Source: Arthrobacter sp. AFG20 (lineage in GTDB: Bacteria; Actinomycetota; Actinomycetes; Actinomycetales; Micrococcaceae). From it: a stretch of DNA of 64,000 nt. The notes beneath the pieces were generated by a model. The model had not been told where the DNA came from. It did not search any database and saw nothing but the letters and a program-made list of their open reading frames with translations. Within the stretch, counting starts at the first letter, position 1. Each line of letters opens with the position of its first letter. Where the stretch lies: positions 301,761 to 365,760 of the forward strand of contig NZ_PJMC01000004.1 of the NCBI RefSeq assembly GCF_002892795.1, in the 5' to 3' direction. This document shows, piece after piece, positions 43,625-52,200 of this stretch. The translations under genes were made by a program, and so were the position numbers.

Positions 43625-43830
43625 CCGAGTCCTGACCGGGATAATCGCAGGGGAAGCCTTCCGGTTCTGCGGGATATGACAGATGCAGAATACGGGCGCA
43701 GGTAAATGCGTGATTGGACGTTCGGCGCAGGGTTAATATTAGGTCGCGGACTCTTGCCAGGAATGTGCGACGGGTTGCCGTCGGATATCCTCAGGTGACA
43801 TCATCTCCCTCACGCTAGGTCAATACAGCC

Positions 43831-44820
43831 ATGACAGTCATGCCCTCTGCCCGTGTGGCAATCGTCATGCGGACCAGGAACCGCGCCCTGCTCCTGGACC
43901 GTGCCATCCGCGACGTGCTGGCCCAGTCCTTCACGGACTGGCTGCTTGTTCTGGTCAACGACGGCGGCCGGACCAGCGAAGTGGACCCCGTCGTAGAGAA
44001 GTACAGCAGCGACCTTGGCGACCGGGTACTGGTGATCCACCACGAGGTGGGGCGGGGCATGGAAGCGGCGTCTAACGCTGGAATCAAGGCCTCGAACTCC
44101 GAGTACATCGCTGTCCATGACGACGACGACAAGTGGCACCCGGACTTCCTCGCCCGCACCGTGGCGCACCTGGACACCACGGACGACGCCGGAGCCGCCG
44201 TCCGCACCGAGATCGTCTATGAGCGGATCGTCGGCGAGAGCGTCGAGGAGATCAGCCGCGAAATCTTCTGCGCGGACGTCCGTGCCATCACGCTCTTCGA
44301 CACTCTGCGGCACAACCGGTGTGTGCCCATTTCGCTCCTGTACCGCCGCTCGCTCCATGACGAGGTCGGTTACTTTGACGAGGACCTGGACGTCGTGGGT
44401 GACTGGGAGTTCCAGCTGCGGGTTCTCCAGTCCCACCGGATCGGCTTCATCGACGGTGAGCCGCTGGCTTTCTGGCACCAGCGCCGTGAATCCACCGGGG
44501 ACCTCGGTAACAGCGTCATCGTCTCGGACACCGCTCACCAGGACTTCGACCGCGCCGTCCGCGAGAAGCACCTGCGCAGTCACGTTTCCCAGGCCGGCCT
44601 GGGTGCCCTCCTGTACGTCACCAAGCACCAGGACGCGGAAGCCCACCACTTCCACAACCGCCAGAACTACTCCGAGGGGCTGCTCAGGGAGCTCATCGAC
44701 CGCTCCGCCCGGTCCGAGGAGCGGCTTCGCCTGCTGGAGGAAGCCATCAGCGACGCAAGCCTGGTGAGCCTGCTGCGCCGTCGCTACCGCCGGCTAAAGG
44801 ACCGCCTGCTGCAGCGGTAA
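43831..44820 (+). CDS. family-2 glycosyltransferase
   Basis: A 329-aa GT-A enzyme. V-A-I-V-M-R-T-R-N-R-A and L-V-L-V-N-D-G-G form the nucleotide-sugar site. H-D-D-D-D-K-W carries the metal-binding acidic cluster, and V-V-G-D-W-E-F is the acceptor-side motif. The C-terminal 60 residues are charged and helical (R-S-A-R-S-E-E-R-L-R). It is followed by a polysaccharide pyruvyl transferase, so both probably act on one wall polymer. Sugar specificity unknown. Confidence 0.88.
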   Translation: MTVMPSARVAIVMRTRNRALLLDRAIRDVLAQSFTDWLLVLVNDGGRTSEVDPVVEKYSSDLGDRVLVIHHEVGRGMEAASNAGIKASNSEYIAVHDDDDKWHPDFLARTVAHLDTTDDAGAAVRTEIVYERIVGESVEEISREIFCADVRAITLFDTLRHNRCVPISLLYRRSLHDEVGYFDEDLDVVGDWEFQLRVLQSHRIGFIDGEPLAFWHQRRESTGDLGNSVIVSDTAHQDFDRAVREKHLRSHVSQAGLGALLYVTKHQDAEAHHFHNRQNYSEGLLRELIDRSARSEERLRLLEEAISDASLVSLLRRRYRRLKDRLLQR

Positions 44821-44840
44821 GGGCCCAGGCCCGCGCGGAG

Positions 44841-44857
44841 CCGGGCGATGTGCCCGG
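44841..44857 (+). terminator. short hairpin after glycosyltransferase
   Basis: CCGGGC-n5-GCCCGG followed by T-T-C-T-T, 20 bp past the glycosyltransferase stop. A weak intrinsic terminator or attenuator. Confidence 0.45.
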
Positions 44858-44959
44858 TTCTTCGTCAGTTTTGAATCTTATTTGCCCTGTCCACGAGACA
44901 GGTGTGTATCAGCCTGCCGTCGACCATCGACGCGCCACGGGCCGGAAGAGGACATCTAA

Positions 44960-46480
44960 GTGAAGATTGTTGTTCAAGGGGATCTCGGTCAGGCTGCGTA
45001 CCACGTAGGGGACGAGGCAATGACTGTCGCCGCCGTGGACGAGCTGAAAAAGCGGATGGACGCCGAGTTTGTCCTGCTGTCCCGCGATCCGGTGCAGACA
45101 TCTCGGCTCTACGGGGTGGGCGCTGCCCATACCGTCGAGTTTCCCTGGCCGCCCGCGGAGCGGGCTCGCCATCTCGAGTTGGTCCGGCGGGCCGCCGCCG
45201 GTGACCGGTCGGCCCTGCCTTCCGCCGACCATACGTGGTCAGTGATCGAAGCGATCGGGGAGGCCGACGGCGTGCTCATCGCCGGCGGGGGCAACATGAA
45301 TTCCCTTTTCGGCTGGCTGCTGTATGAACGTGCCGCCGTCGCGCTAATCGCGAAGCAGCTGGGGAAGCCGCTGGTGGTCAGTGGCCAGACGTTCGGGCCC
45401 GCGCTGCTGCCGCAGGACAGGACCGTTCTTCAAGAGTTGCTGATGTCCGCCGCCCTTGTTGGGGCCCGTGAGCCATCGTCCTACGCTTTGGGGCGGGAGC
45501 TCGGCCTGGATTCTGAAAGCTTGGTGCGGGTCCTGGACGACGGAAGTTTCGTTGCGATGCGTCCTGCGTCGGACCAGTTGGATGCACAGACGGGCCGGCA
45601 GCGAAAGGAACTGCCGGATGGGCAGTACATTGCGGCTACGTTCGGCCCTGACGCGTGGCGGGAAGGAAGCAACAACCTCCCGGCACTGGCCGCGGTGCTC
45701 GACCGTGCCGCTGATCTGACCGGTCTGCCCGTGTACCTCCTTCCGCACATGGGGCCCCTCGGGTCCGACGACTCGGGCGGCGACCATGACTCCCACCGGG
45801 TCCTCCTCGAAAATTCCCGCAGCGGCCGCCTCAGGACGCTTCCCGTGCTCCCGGTGGGTGAAGCCGCATCAATCACCAAAGCGGCCCAACTCGTGCTGAC
45901 AAACCGCTACCACCCCGCTGTCTTCGGTCTGGCCGCAGGAGTGCCGGTGGTCGCCGTATCCAATGATGCCTATTCAGACGTCCGCTTGCACGGCGCCATG
46001 GGCAATTGGGGGTTGGGGGACTGGTCCCTTCCTTTGCCCAGCCTTGCATCAGGGGGAATGGACAGCGGCATATCGGAAGCGTGGGTGCGGCGCGAGGAAG
46101 TCCGTCAACATCTTGGGCGGGTACTCCCCGACGTCGCGCAAACGCAGCGGGAGTGGTGGGATAGCGTGGCTCGGGTGCTGTCGGGCGCGCAAACGGAAAC
46201 TCTCACTGGTCTGGCCGAAGTAACCCCACTGGCTGCAGAAGGCTCCTGGTCCCGGGAGGCCAAGGAGCAGAGGACCCTGTTCCGCACCCTGAGCGGCAGC
46301 GTCGGGCGCCTGTGGACCGAATTGGACGATGCACGGTCCGAGCGCGATGTTCTTGCCCGAAGCCACGCCGAACTCATTCGCGACCGGGAAGCCATTCTGT
46401 CCTCCCGGTCATTCAGAATGGCGTCTGTGCTCCGTCGAAGCGCCCATGTCTTGGGCAGGCTTAGGGGCCGACGGTACTGA
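44960..46480 (+). CDS. polysaccharide pyruvyl transferase family protein (CsaB-like)
   Basis: A 506-aa enzyme expected to add a pyruvyl ketal from phosphoenolpyruvate to a glycan. V-V-Q-G-D-L-G-Q-A-A-Y-H-V-G-D-E-A-M is the family N-terminal motif; G-V-L-I-A-G-G-G-N-M-N-S and the C-terminal T-N-R-Y-H-P-A-V-F-G-L-A-A-G-V-P are both present. The last 90 residues form a coiled-coil-like extension (L-D-D-A-R-S-E-R-D-V-L). GTG start with A-G-A-G-G-A upstream. Pyruvylated wall polymer is the known ligand of SLH domains, so it may serve the SLH proteins at 33029 and 38408. Confidence 0.87.
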   Translation: MKIVVQGDLGQAAYHVGDEAMTVAAVDELKKRMDAEFVLLSRDPVQTSRLYGVGAAHTVEFPWPPAERARHLELVRRAAAGDRSALPSADHTWSVIEAIGEADGVLIAGGGNMNSLFGWLLYERAAVALIAKQLGKPLVVSGQTFGPALLPQDRTVLQELLMSAALVGAREPSSYALGRELGLDSESLVRVLDDGSFVAMRPASDQLDAQTGRQRKELPDGQYIAATFGPDAWREGSNNLPALAAVLDRAADLTGLPVYLLPHMGPLGSDDSGGDHDSHRVLLENSRSGRLRTLPVLPVGEAASITKAAQLVLTNRYHPAVFGLAAGVPVVAVSNDAYSDVRLHGAMGNWGLGDWSLPLPSLASGGMDSGISEAWVRREEVRQHLGRVLPDVAQTQREWWDSVARVLSGAQTETLTGLAEVTPLAAEGSWSREAKEQRTLFRTLSGSVGRLWTELDDARSERDVLARSHAELIRDREAILSSRSFRMASVLRRSAHVLGRLRGRRY

Positions 46481-46756
46481 ACAGGAGTATGTCAAAGTGA
46501 TCCAAAACCACTGAGACGGCTTGATCCGTCGGCTTTTGCCTCCTAAGTCATGTGACACAGCCGTCAGGTCCTGGTGAGCTTGTTCCACTCGGGCTGAGTA
46601 GTGGCGGCTCATCTCCACACCGTAGTACGCCGCAAGAATTACCCCCATGACGAGCAAAGTTGTGCCGCCAGCTCCCGGCCCTCCGATTAGTTCAGCAATC
46701 CAGGCAAGCATGAGGGAAGCTGCGACCCAGAATAGAACTCTCAGCGCACTCTTCAT
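46409..46756 (-). CDS. small membrane protein overlapping the pyruvyl transferase 3' end
   Basis: A 115-aa frame with two helices at about 5-23 and 31-48, then a soluble tail (E-M-S-R-H-Y-S-A-R-V-E-Q-A). Its start overlaps the upstream gene's stop (46753-46756), supporting reality and coupling. The last 24 codons are antisense to the end of the pyruvyl transferase gene and may reflect loss of an earlier stop. Function unknown. Confidence 0.58.
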   Translation of the reverse strand: MKSALRVLFWVAASLMLAWIAELIGGPGAGGTTLLVMGVILAAYYGVEMSRHYSARVEQAHQDLTAVSHDLGGKSRRIKPSQWFWITLTYSCSVPSAPKPAQDMGASTEHRRHSE

Positions 46757-47259
46757 TGGTTTCCTGCGCTGCCGTCAGGTCCGCGACGCTCGCTAGCTTC
46801 AAGGCCTCCCCAACGCCGAAAGTCGAATGCAACCCAAATAGTGGCCGCAACCGGCAGCAACGGAAACACCGGCTCTCTCAAGCTCAAAACCCAGCCAACG
46901 TAAACAGTCCACAGCACGATAACGAAGACAACGTTGACGATCAGCGATTTTCGGCTGACCGGTAGCGACGGCAGGTAGATGCCTTCGCCACGAAGCTGCC
47001 GGCCTTCCAGCACTGCACCTCGAATAAGTGGGATAAAGACTGCCGCGAGAACGAAGGTGATTAGCAAAGAACGCCAAGGTTCGGACAAGCCGAGCCAACT
47101 AAGTATGCCCCCAACTACTGACCCTAAAATCAGGAACCAAAGTAGGCCCCAAGCGACTAGGCGCCGACGTTTCGGTGGCATACCTTCAAGTGAATCGTGC
47201 GGCCACGACTGCCACTCGTATTTATTGCTTCCCCCGGCTGAGCCGCCCGTCATGAGCAC
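46753..47259 (-). CDS. four-helix membrane protein, unknown function
   Basis: A 168-aa protein with hydrophobic helices at about 35-57, 64-84, 109-128 and 132-147, a basic loop (P-K-R-R-R) before the first, and a charged C-terminus. The start could be M1 or M3. Its stop overlaps the next gene, making a two-gene membrane-protein operon. No family recognised. Confidence 0.65.
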   Translation of the reverse strand: MLMTGGSAGGSNKYEWQSWPHDSLEGMPPKRRRLVAWGLLWFLILGSVVGGILSWLGLSEPWRSLLITFVLAAVFIPLIRGAVLEGRQLRGEGIYLPSLPVSRKSLIVNVVFVIVLWTVYVGWVLSLREPVFPLLPVAATIWVAFDFRRWGGLEASERRGPDGSAGNQ

Positions 47260-47444
47260 AGGCTACCTGCAAAGGAATTACCTCGGGAATAAATTCGCCT
47301 TGATCAGGCCGATTTTCCGTTTGACCGGCGACTGCAGCCCACCTCGCAATCACTCTGACACCCCCGTAGACTCGTCCTGAACGCGGCGGGGGCCGCGCCA
47401 CATAACTGCGTCCCGGCACCAGCGGCCGAGCGGCGCTGCACAGG

Positions 47445-49664
47445 ATGGTCTCGATGTCTCTTACGCGCCGAACACGTTTCTCTGCTGTCGTCATATCCGC
47501 TGGCGTCACCGGTCTGGTGTCGGCGGCCCTCATCGCCCCGGCCGCCGCGGCGTCCGATGATTCGACGTTCCCGTCCGTCCCGCGCCGGCCCTCGGTGGCC
47601 ACCGCGCCCACGGACCAGTTCATCGTGAAGTTCAAGGACCCTGTCCGGTCCGGTTCCGCGCTACGTGCCCAGTCCTTTAGCCGCGCCGCTGGTAAGCTCG
47701 GTGCAACCGCCAGGGACGTCCGCGGCACCGCCGGGGGAGCCCGCGTGGTGCGCACCAGCAAGGAGCTGGGGGATGGCGACGCCGGGAAGCTGCTCGCCGC
47801 GCTGCGCGCCGACCCCGCGGTGGCGTATGCCGAGCCCGACGTGAAGCTGCACGCGATGGCTGCCAACCCGAATGATCCGGCCTTCGTAGACCAGTGGAGC
47901 CTCTCACAGAACGCCGGTGGCATCAGGGCCACCGGGGCGTGGGATGTCACCAGGGGTGGGGGCCAGGTGGTGGCCGTCCTCGACACCGGCATTACCAGCC
48001 ACGCTGACCTGGACGCGAACATGCTGCCGGGCTACGACATGATCAGCAACCCCGCTGACGCCCGCGACGACGACGGCCGGGATGCGGATGCCACCGACAT
48101 GGGTGACTGGTCAGCCAACGGCCAGTGCGGCGAGGGCCTCGCGGAGATGGCTTCCTCGTGGCACGGCACGCACGTGGCCGGCATCATCGCGGCGGTCACC
48201 GGAAACGCGGTGGGCATTGCCGGCACCGCCCCTGAGGCAAAGATCCTTCCGCTGCGCGTCCTCGGCCCCTGCGGCGGGCAGGTATCGGACATCGCCGACG
48301 CAATCCTCTGGGCGTCCGGAGCCCCCGTCAATGACGCGCCGGCAAACCTGCATCCGGCGCGCGTGATCAACTTGAGCCTTGGCGGCACGGAAGCGTGCCC
48401 GCAGACGTTCCAGGACGCCATCGACACGGCCACCGCCAGGGGAGCGGTGGTGGTCGCGGCGGCAGGCAACGAAATGGCGCAGGCCTCCAACTCCACCCCC
48501 GCCAACTGCCGGAACGTCATCAGCGTTGCTGCCAGTGGCCCCAGCGGCGCGCTGGCGCCGTACTCCAACTTCGGTCCCGGCGTCGACATCACCGCGCCTG
48601 GCGGCGACATGACCCCGACCTCCGCCGATGATTCAAACAGCGGCCTCCCCAACGGTGTTCTTTCCACAGGGAACGACGGCGACAAGCAGGCAGCCGAGGG
48701 GGCCGGTACTAATTACTACTGGGTTGAAGGCACCTCCTTCGCGGCACCACACGTTTCCGGCGCGGCCGCCCTGCTCATGGCCCAGATGGGCCCGACGGCG
48801 ACACCGGCCGCCGTCGAAGCACGCCTGAAGCACACCGCCAGACCCGTAGCCGGCGGATGCCCGCAGGGGTGCGGCGCCGGCCTGGTGGATGCCGCCGCGG
48901 CACTGCTCCCGGACCGCGTCCGCATCACCATGCTCGTGGCAACCGGTGACATGAACGGCGACCGGAAGGCCGACGCGGTGGCCCGGGACAGCAGCGGCAG
49001 CCTGTGGCTGTATCCCGGCAACGGCCGGAGTGGCTGGCTGCCCCGGGTCCGCATGGGCGGCGGCTGGAACGTGATGACCTCGCTCGTGGGCGCCGGTGAC
49101 ATGAACGGCGACGGCAAGGCGGATGTGCTGGCCCGGGATACCGACGGAACGCTGTGGCTCTACCCGGGCAACGGGCGCGGTGGCTGGCTGCCGCGCGCCA
49201 GGGTGGGCGGCGGCTGGAACGTGATGACCGCCCTCGTCGGATCCGGCGACATGAACAGTGACCGGAAAGCCGACCTGCTGGCGCGGGACAGCAGCGGAAC
49301 CCTGTGGCTGTACCCAGGGAACGGCCGCGGCGGCTGGCTGCCTCGGGTCCGGGTGGGCGGCGGCTGGAACGTGATGACCGCCCTTGTTGGGCCAGGTGAC
49401 ATGAATGGAGACGGGAAGTCAGACCTGGTGGCCCGTGACAGCGGCGGAACCCTGTGGCTGTACCCGGGCAACGGCCGCGGCGGCTGGCTCCCGCGGCTCC
49501 AGATGGGCGAGGGCTGGAATTCCATGCTGACCCTGGCCGGACGCGGAGACTTCAGCGGCGACGGCAGGAACGACCTCCTCGCCGTCGACACCGAAGGGGT
49601 CCTTTGGCTGTACGGCGGGAACGCCTCCGGTGGCCGCGTCCGGATGGGTGGCGGCTGGGCGTAG
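47445..49664 (+). CDS. secreted subtilisin-like serine protease with FG-GAP-type C-terminal repeats
   Basis: A 739-aa S8 peptidase. Signal peptide to about residue 37, an inhibitor-type propeptide (F-I-V-K-F-K-D, about 55-135), then the catalytic domain: Asp180 in V-L-D-T-G, His240 in H-G-T-H-V-A-G, Ser431 in G-T-S-F-A-A-P-H-V-S-G. From about 490 come five near-identical repeats of about 48 residues (G-D-M-N-G-D-x-K-A-D then L-W-L-Y-P-G-N-G-R). Their DNA is also near-identical, a sign of recent expansion or gene conversion. All catalytic residues are present. Confidence 0.93.
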   Translation: MVSMSLTRRTRFSAVVISAGVTGLVSAALIAPAAAASDDSTFPSVPRRPSVATAPTDQFIVKFKDPVRSGSALRAQSFSRAAGKLGATARDVRGTAGGARVVRTSKELGDGDAGKLLAALRADPAVAYAEPDVKLHAMAANPNDPAFVDQWSLSQNAGGIRATGAWDVTRGGGQVVAVLDTGITSHADLDANMLPGYDMISNPADARDDDGRDADATDMGDWSANGQCGEGLAEMASSWHGTHVAGIIAAVTGNAVGIAGTAPEAKILPLRVLGPCGGQVSDIADAILWASGAPVNDAPANLHPARVINLSLGGTEACPQTFQDAIDTATARGAVVVAAAGNEMAQASNSTPANCRNVISVAASGPSGALAPYSNFGPGVDITAPGGDMTPTSADDSNSGLPNGVLSTGNDGDKQAAEGAGTNYYWVEGTSFAAPHVSGAAALLMAQMGPTATPAAVEARLKHTARPVAGGCPQGCGAGLVDAAAALLPDRVRITMLVATGDMNGDRKADAVARDSSGSLWLYPGNGRSGWLPRVRMGGGWNVMTSLVGAGDMNGDGKADVLARDTDGTLWLYPGNGRGGWLPRARVGGGWNVMTALVGSGDMNSDRKADLLARDSSGTLWLYPGNGRGGWLPRVRVGGGWNVMTALVGPGDMNGDGKSDLVARDSGGTLWLYPGNGRGGWLPRLQMGEGWNSMLTLAGRGDFSGDGRNDLLAVDTEGVLWLYGGNASGGRVRMGGGWA

Positions 49665-50181
49665 TTCTCAGCGCGAACGTACAGTTGTGGCCCCAGATCC
49701 TGGGGGCTGGCTGTGTATTACCTATGGTCCATGCATGTTTCGATGTATTTGTCCGCCTCATTATGGGTGCGTGACGGCATACCTGCTGGTCACGGCGCGC
49801 CCGAGCAACCAAGTAGTGGGAGAAGCTGAAATACGAGTACTCATTGTGGGTGCGCTCTGGTTGCGCCTCACCTAGTGTAGGTACTCCGGTAAGTCCTCTT
49901 GTCACAGGGGCACAATCGCGGTAAGGCCATGGCTGAGCCTCTGCGCGGACAGACCATAAATAGATTCCGCGCCACTCTTCAATACACGCTGCACGGTGAG
50001 GTGCGGCCACAATCAAAGCAAAAAGCATGAAAATCCGAACTTACGGTGTCCGGATGCTTGCCTCCCTGTGGTTTCTGACCGGTGCGACATGCACTGGTGA
50101 TGAATTCACGCGGCGGGTCATATCGACTGCGCCTTCTGTTAGGAAGTTCTCATAAGGGAATTTTGTCGTAATAAAAAGAAA
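49665..50181. other. 517-bp gap upstream of the first leader
   Basis: No gene is supported. A GCCCCAG/CTGGGGGC inverted repeat at about 49690-49706, shortly after the subtilase stop, may act as its terminator. Sequence around 49935-49965 (C-T-C-T-G-C-G-C-G-G-A-C) resembles 56611-56640, so the repeated leader unit described below may begin here. Promoter positions not assigned. Confidence 0.35.
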
Positions 50182-50579
50182 GGTCTTTTCAGGTCCCGCA
50201 TTCATCGGTAGGGTGGTTCCCACGCCGCTTTCACCGCGAAAAAACTGAAAGGGCGGGGGTGCTGTTCAACCCCATTGGTTCCGGTCACAGTCACCGCTCC
50301 ACTGCTATTGAACAGGTATCCCACCCAGGCACACGAATAGTGCCGCTTGCGACCATGGCTCTTCAAAATAACGGGCACAGCATAGTCCGCTGCCTGACGT
50401 TTGACCGGCATGGGAAAAGTATCCAGATGCTGCGCTGAATCAGCATAATGACAGCTCTGATAAATAACCGTAGCAGCGCTCATGGGTGTACTGCGCCCAT
50501 GCGAAAGAGCATCGCAATGATGCGGGCCTTTCTGCTCTGCGGTTCCTTTTGAATAACCACTCGCTAGGAAACCATTCCA
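50182..50579 (+). ncRNA. long 5' leader, copy 1 of a repeated element
   Basis: About 400 bp upstream of the 50580 gene align with the leader of 51505. The core includes A-A-C-A-G-G-T-A-T-C-C-C-A-C, a hairpin GGCAC (50328-50332)/GTGCC (50340-50344), and an enclosing pair TTGAA (50308-50312)/TTCAA (50362-50366). The pairing is kept in the other copies with G-C/G-U exchange. It could be a regulatory RNA leader; a duplicated promoter region without RNA function is the simpler alternative. Confidence 0.5.
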
Positions 50580-50894
50580 ATGAATACAGCATCTCGCCTC
50601 TTCGGCACCACTGTGCTCGCCGCTGGCCTAACCCTCGGCAGCGCGGCACTCGCCGCTGGAGCTGCTTCTGCAGACACGGGGCCGATGACGACCTATTCGT
50701 CACCGCAGCACAGCAGCTACGACAAAGATGGCTTTGACAAGGCCGGCCACAACCGCCCGGGCAAGGAGTGCAACGGCCACTGGAGGCATGTGGGCAAGGA
50801 CAAAGGCAAGCATCACGACAAGGGCAAATGCCGCGTCAGTCCGCCAAAGTACTATCCCAAGGATCCGGTTCACCCCATCTACCCGCAGCGCTAG
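50580..50894 (+). CDS. small secreted Lys/His-rich protein
   Basis: A 104-aa protein with a typical signal peptide (T-V-L-A-A-G-L-T-L-G-S-A-A-L, cleavage near A-A-S-A-D). The mature 70 residues are charged and Lys/His-rich (G-K-D-K-G-K-H-H-D-K-G-K) with two Cys. Its N-terminal half is paralogous to 51505 (T-Y-S-S-x-Q, then Y-D then G-H-N-R). A possible wall-associated or metal-binding peptide; no known family. Confidence 0.75.
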   Translation: MNTASRLFGTTVLAAGLTLGSAALAAGAASADTGPMTTYSSPQHSSYDKDGFDKAGHNRPGKECNGHWRHVGKDKGKHHDKGKCRVSPPKYYPKDPVHPIYPQR

Positions 50895-51106
50895 TCCCGC
50901 ATAACGAGGCCGGCGCGGCACAGCGGTGGTAATCCCGCTGCATCATCGTGGCTTATTAATTTATGACGCACTTATGAGAAAGCCGCATGCAAATAAGCCT
51001 ATTGGCAATAGGGCATGCAGTTCCGCAACTGATGGGACACGATGTGATGTCGCACGCCCAGATTATGCGTCGTTCCGCTTGCTGAAAAAAGTTCATCGAA
51101 ATCGAT

Positions 51107-51504
51107 AATCGGTCTTTTCAATATCGCAATTCACCGGTAGCGTAGTTATCAGCCCCGACAATCCGGGGAAAGCAGAAAGATTTGGGCTACGGTTCGATCC
51201 ATTGGATTAGGTCCGCTTCGACCGCTCCATTGCTTGAACAGGTATCCCACAGGGCACGCTATTGTGCTCACCGCAACCAGGGCTCTTCAAGACAACATGC
51301 AGAAAGTTACTCATTGCCTGATGTTTTAAGGCCATGGAAAACTATCCAAGTGCGGCGGTCAATGGCCGTAATTGAATACTTGGATAAACAACCGTAGACA
51401 ATACCCGCAGGGTGAAGTGCGCCCAAACGACGCACGATCGCAGAGTTGCGCACCTTCTGCTCTACGGCTCCTTATGAATAACAGATCGCAAGGAAACCAC
51501 TCCA
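51107..51504 (+). ncRNA. long 5' leader, copy 2 of a repeated element
   Basis: Homologous to 50182-50579. Core hairpin GGGCAC (51252-51257)/GTGCTC (51264-51269) and outer pair CTTGAA (51233-51238)/TTCAAG (51286-51291), one base pair longer than in copy 1. It ends at the start of a paralogous secreted protein. Conserved pairing in diverged sequence is the main argument for RNA function. Confidence 0.5.
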
Positions 51505-51951
51505 ATGAACAAAGCAACTCGCCTTCTCAGCACCGCTGTTCTCGCCGCAGGCCTGACCCTTGGTGGCACTGCACTCACTGCTGGAGCTGCCTCTGCGGAC
51601 ACCGGGTCGAAGACGACCTATTCGTCCACACAGAGCAACAAGTGGGACAGATGGGGCTACGACAACGAGGGGTACGACAGGAACGGTAGGGACTGCGACG
51701 GTCACAATCGCGATTGGAACAGGCGCCACCACCACAAGCCGCGCCGGGACCACAGCCATCACGGCCATGGCAACCACAATGGCCACCACGGCGGCCACCA
51801 CGGCGGCAACAACGGCGGCCACCACGGCGGCTACGGCGGCAACAACGGCGGCTACGGCGGCGGCCACGGCGGCAACAACGGCGGCTACGGCGGCAACAAC
51901 GGCGGCTACGGCAACAATGGTGGGAGCCACACCCCGCCCCGGCACCCCTAG
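51505..51951 (+). CDS. secreted His/Asn/Gly-repeat protein
   Basis: A 148-aa paralogue of 50580 with the same signal peptide (V-L-A-A-G-L-T-L-G-G-T-A-L-T). The mature N-terminus is Asp/Asn/Arg-rich. From about residue 85 it becomes a low-complexity run of H-H-G-G, N-N-G-G and Y-G-G units. Such His-rich repeats often bind Ni, Zn or Cu, but that is inference. Slippage in the repeat DNA probably varies its length among strains. A terminator hairpin follows at 52034. Confidence 0.78.
   Translation: MNKATRLLSTAVLAAGLTLGGTALTAGAASADTGSKTTYSSTQSNKWDRWGYDNEGYDRNGRDCDGHNRDWNRRHHHKPRRDHSHHGHGNHNGHHGGHHGGNNGGHHGGYGGNNGGYGGGHGGNNGGYGGNNGGYGNNGGSHTPPRHP
51766..51924 (+). repeat. in-gene GGC/CAC/AAC tandem repeats
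   Basis: Imperfect 9-15-bp units (GGCGGCCACCAC, GGCGGCAACAAC, GGCGGCTAC) in frame with the secreted protein, a likely site of length variation. Confidence 0.8.
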
Positions 51952-52033
51952 CCTCGTGTAACTGACCAGGTACGGCACAGAAGGATTGATTCCGCGGGGC
52001 TGTTCTCACCACTGTCCCCGCAGAATCAAATAA

Positions 52034-52070
52034 AGAAGCGGTCTCCTGCGCGCCTGCGGAGGCCGCTTCT
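52034..52070 (+). terminator. hairpin terminator after the His-repeat gene
   Basis: AGAAGCGGTCTCC pairs with GGAGGCCGCTTCT (one G-U) around an 11-nt loop, 83 bp after the stop. A related word recurs at 56850-56885 next to the orphan leader copy. Confidence 0.7.
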
Positions 52071-52200
52071 GCCATGCATGCCCCATCGCGCGCTTCACAG
52101 CCTCATCACAGCACCGGGACAGAACGGCCAAAGGCCAGGTGGACAGGATTAGGGAGAAAGCTCCGGGAATCATCGGAGCGGTACCCCTGAGGAGCCACAC

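Noticed and set aside
50202..50483. 93-codon minus-strand frame opposite leader copy 1
   Set aside because: The frame is broken in leader copies 2 and 3, so the conserved feature is probably nucleotide-level, although short peptide similarities remain.
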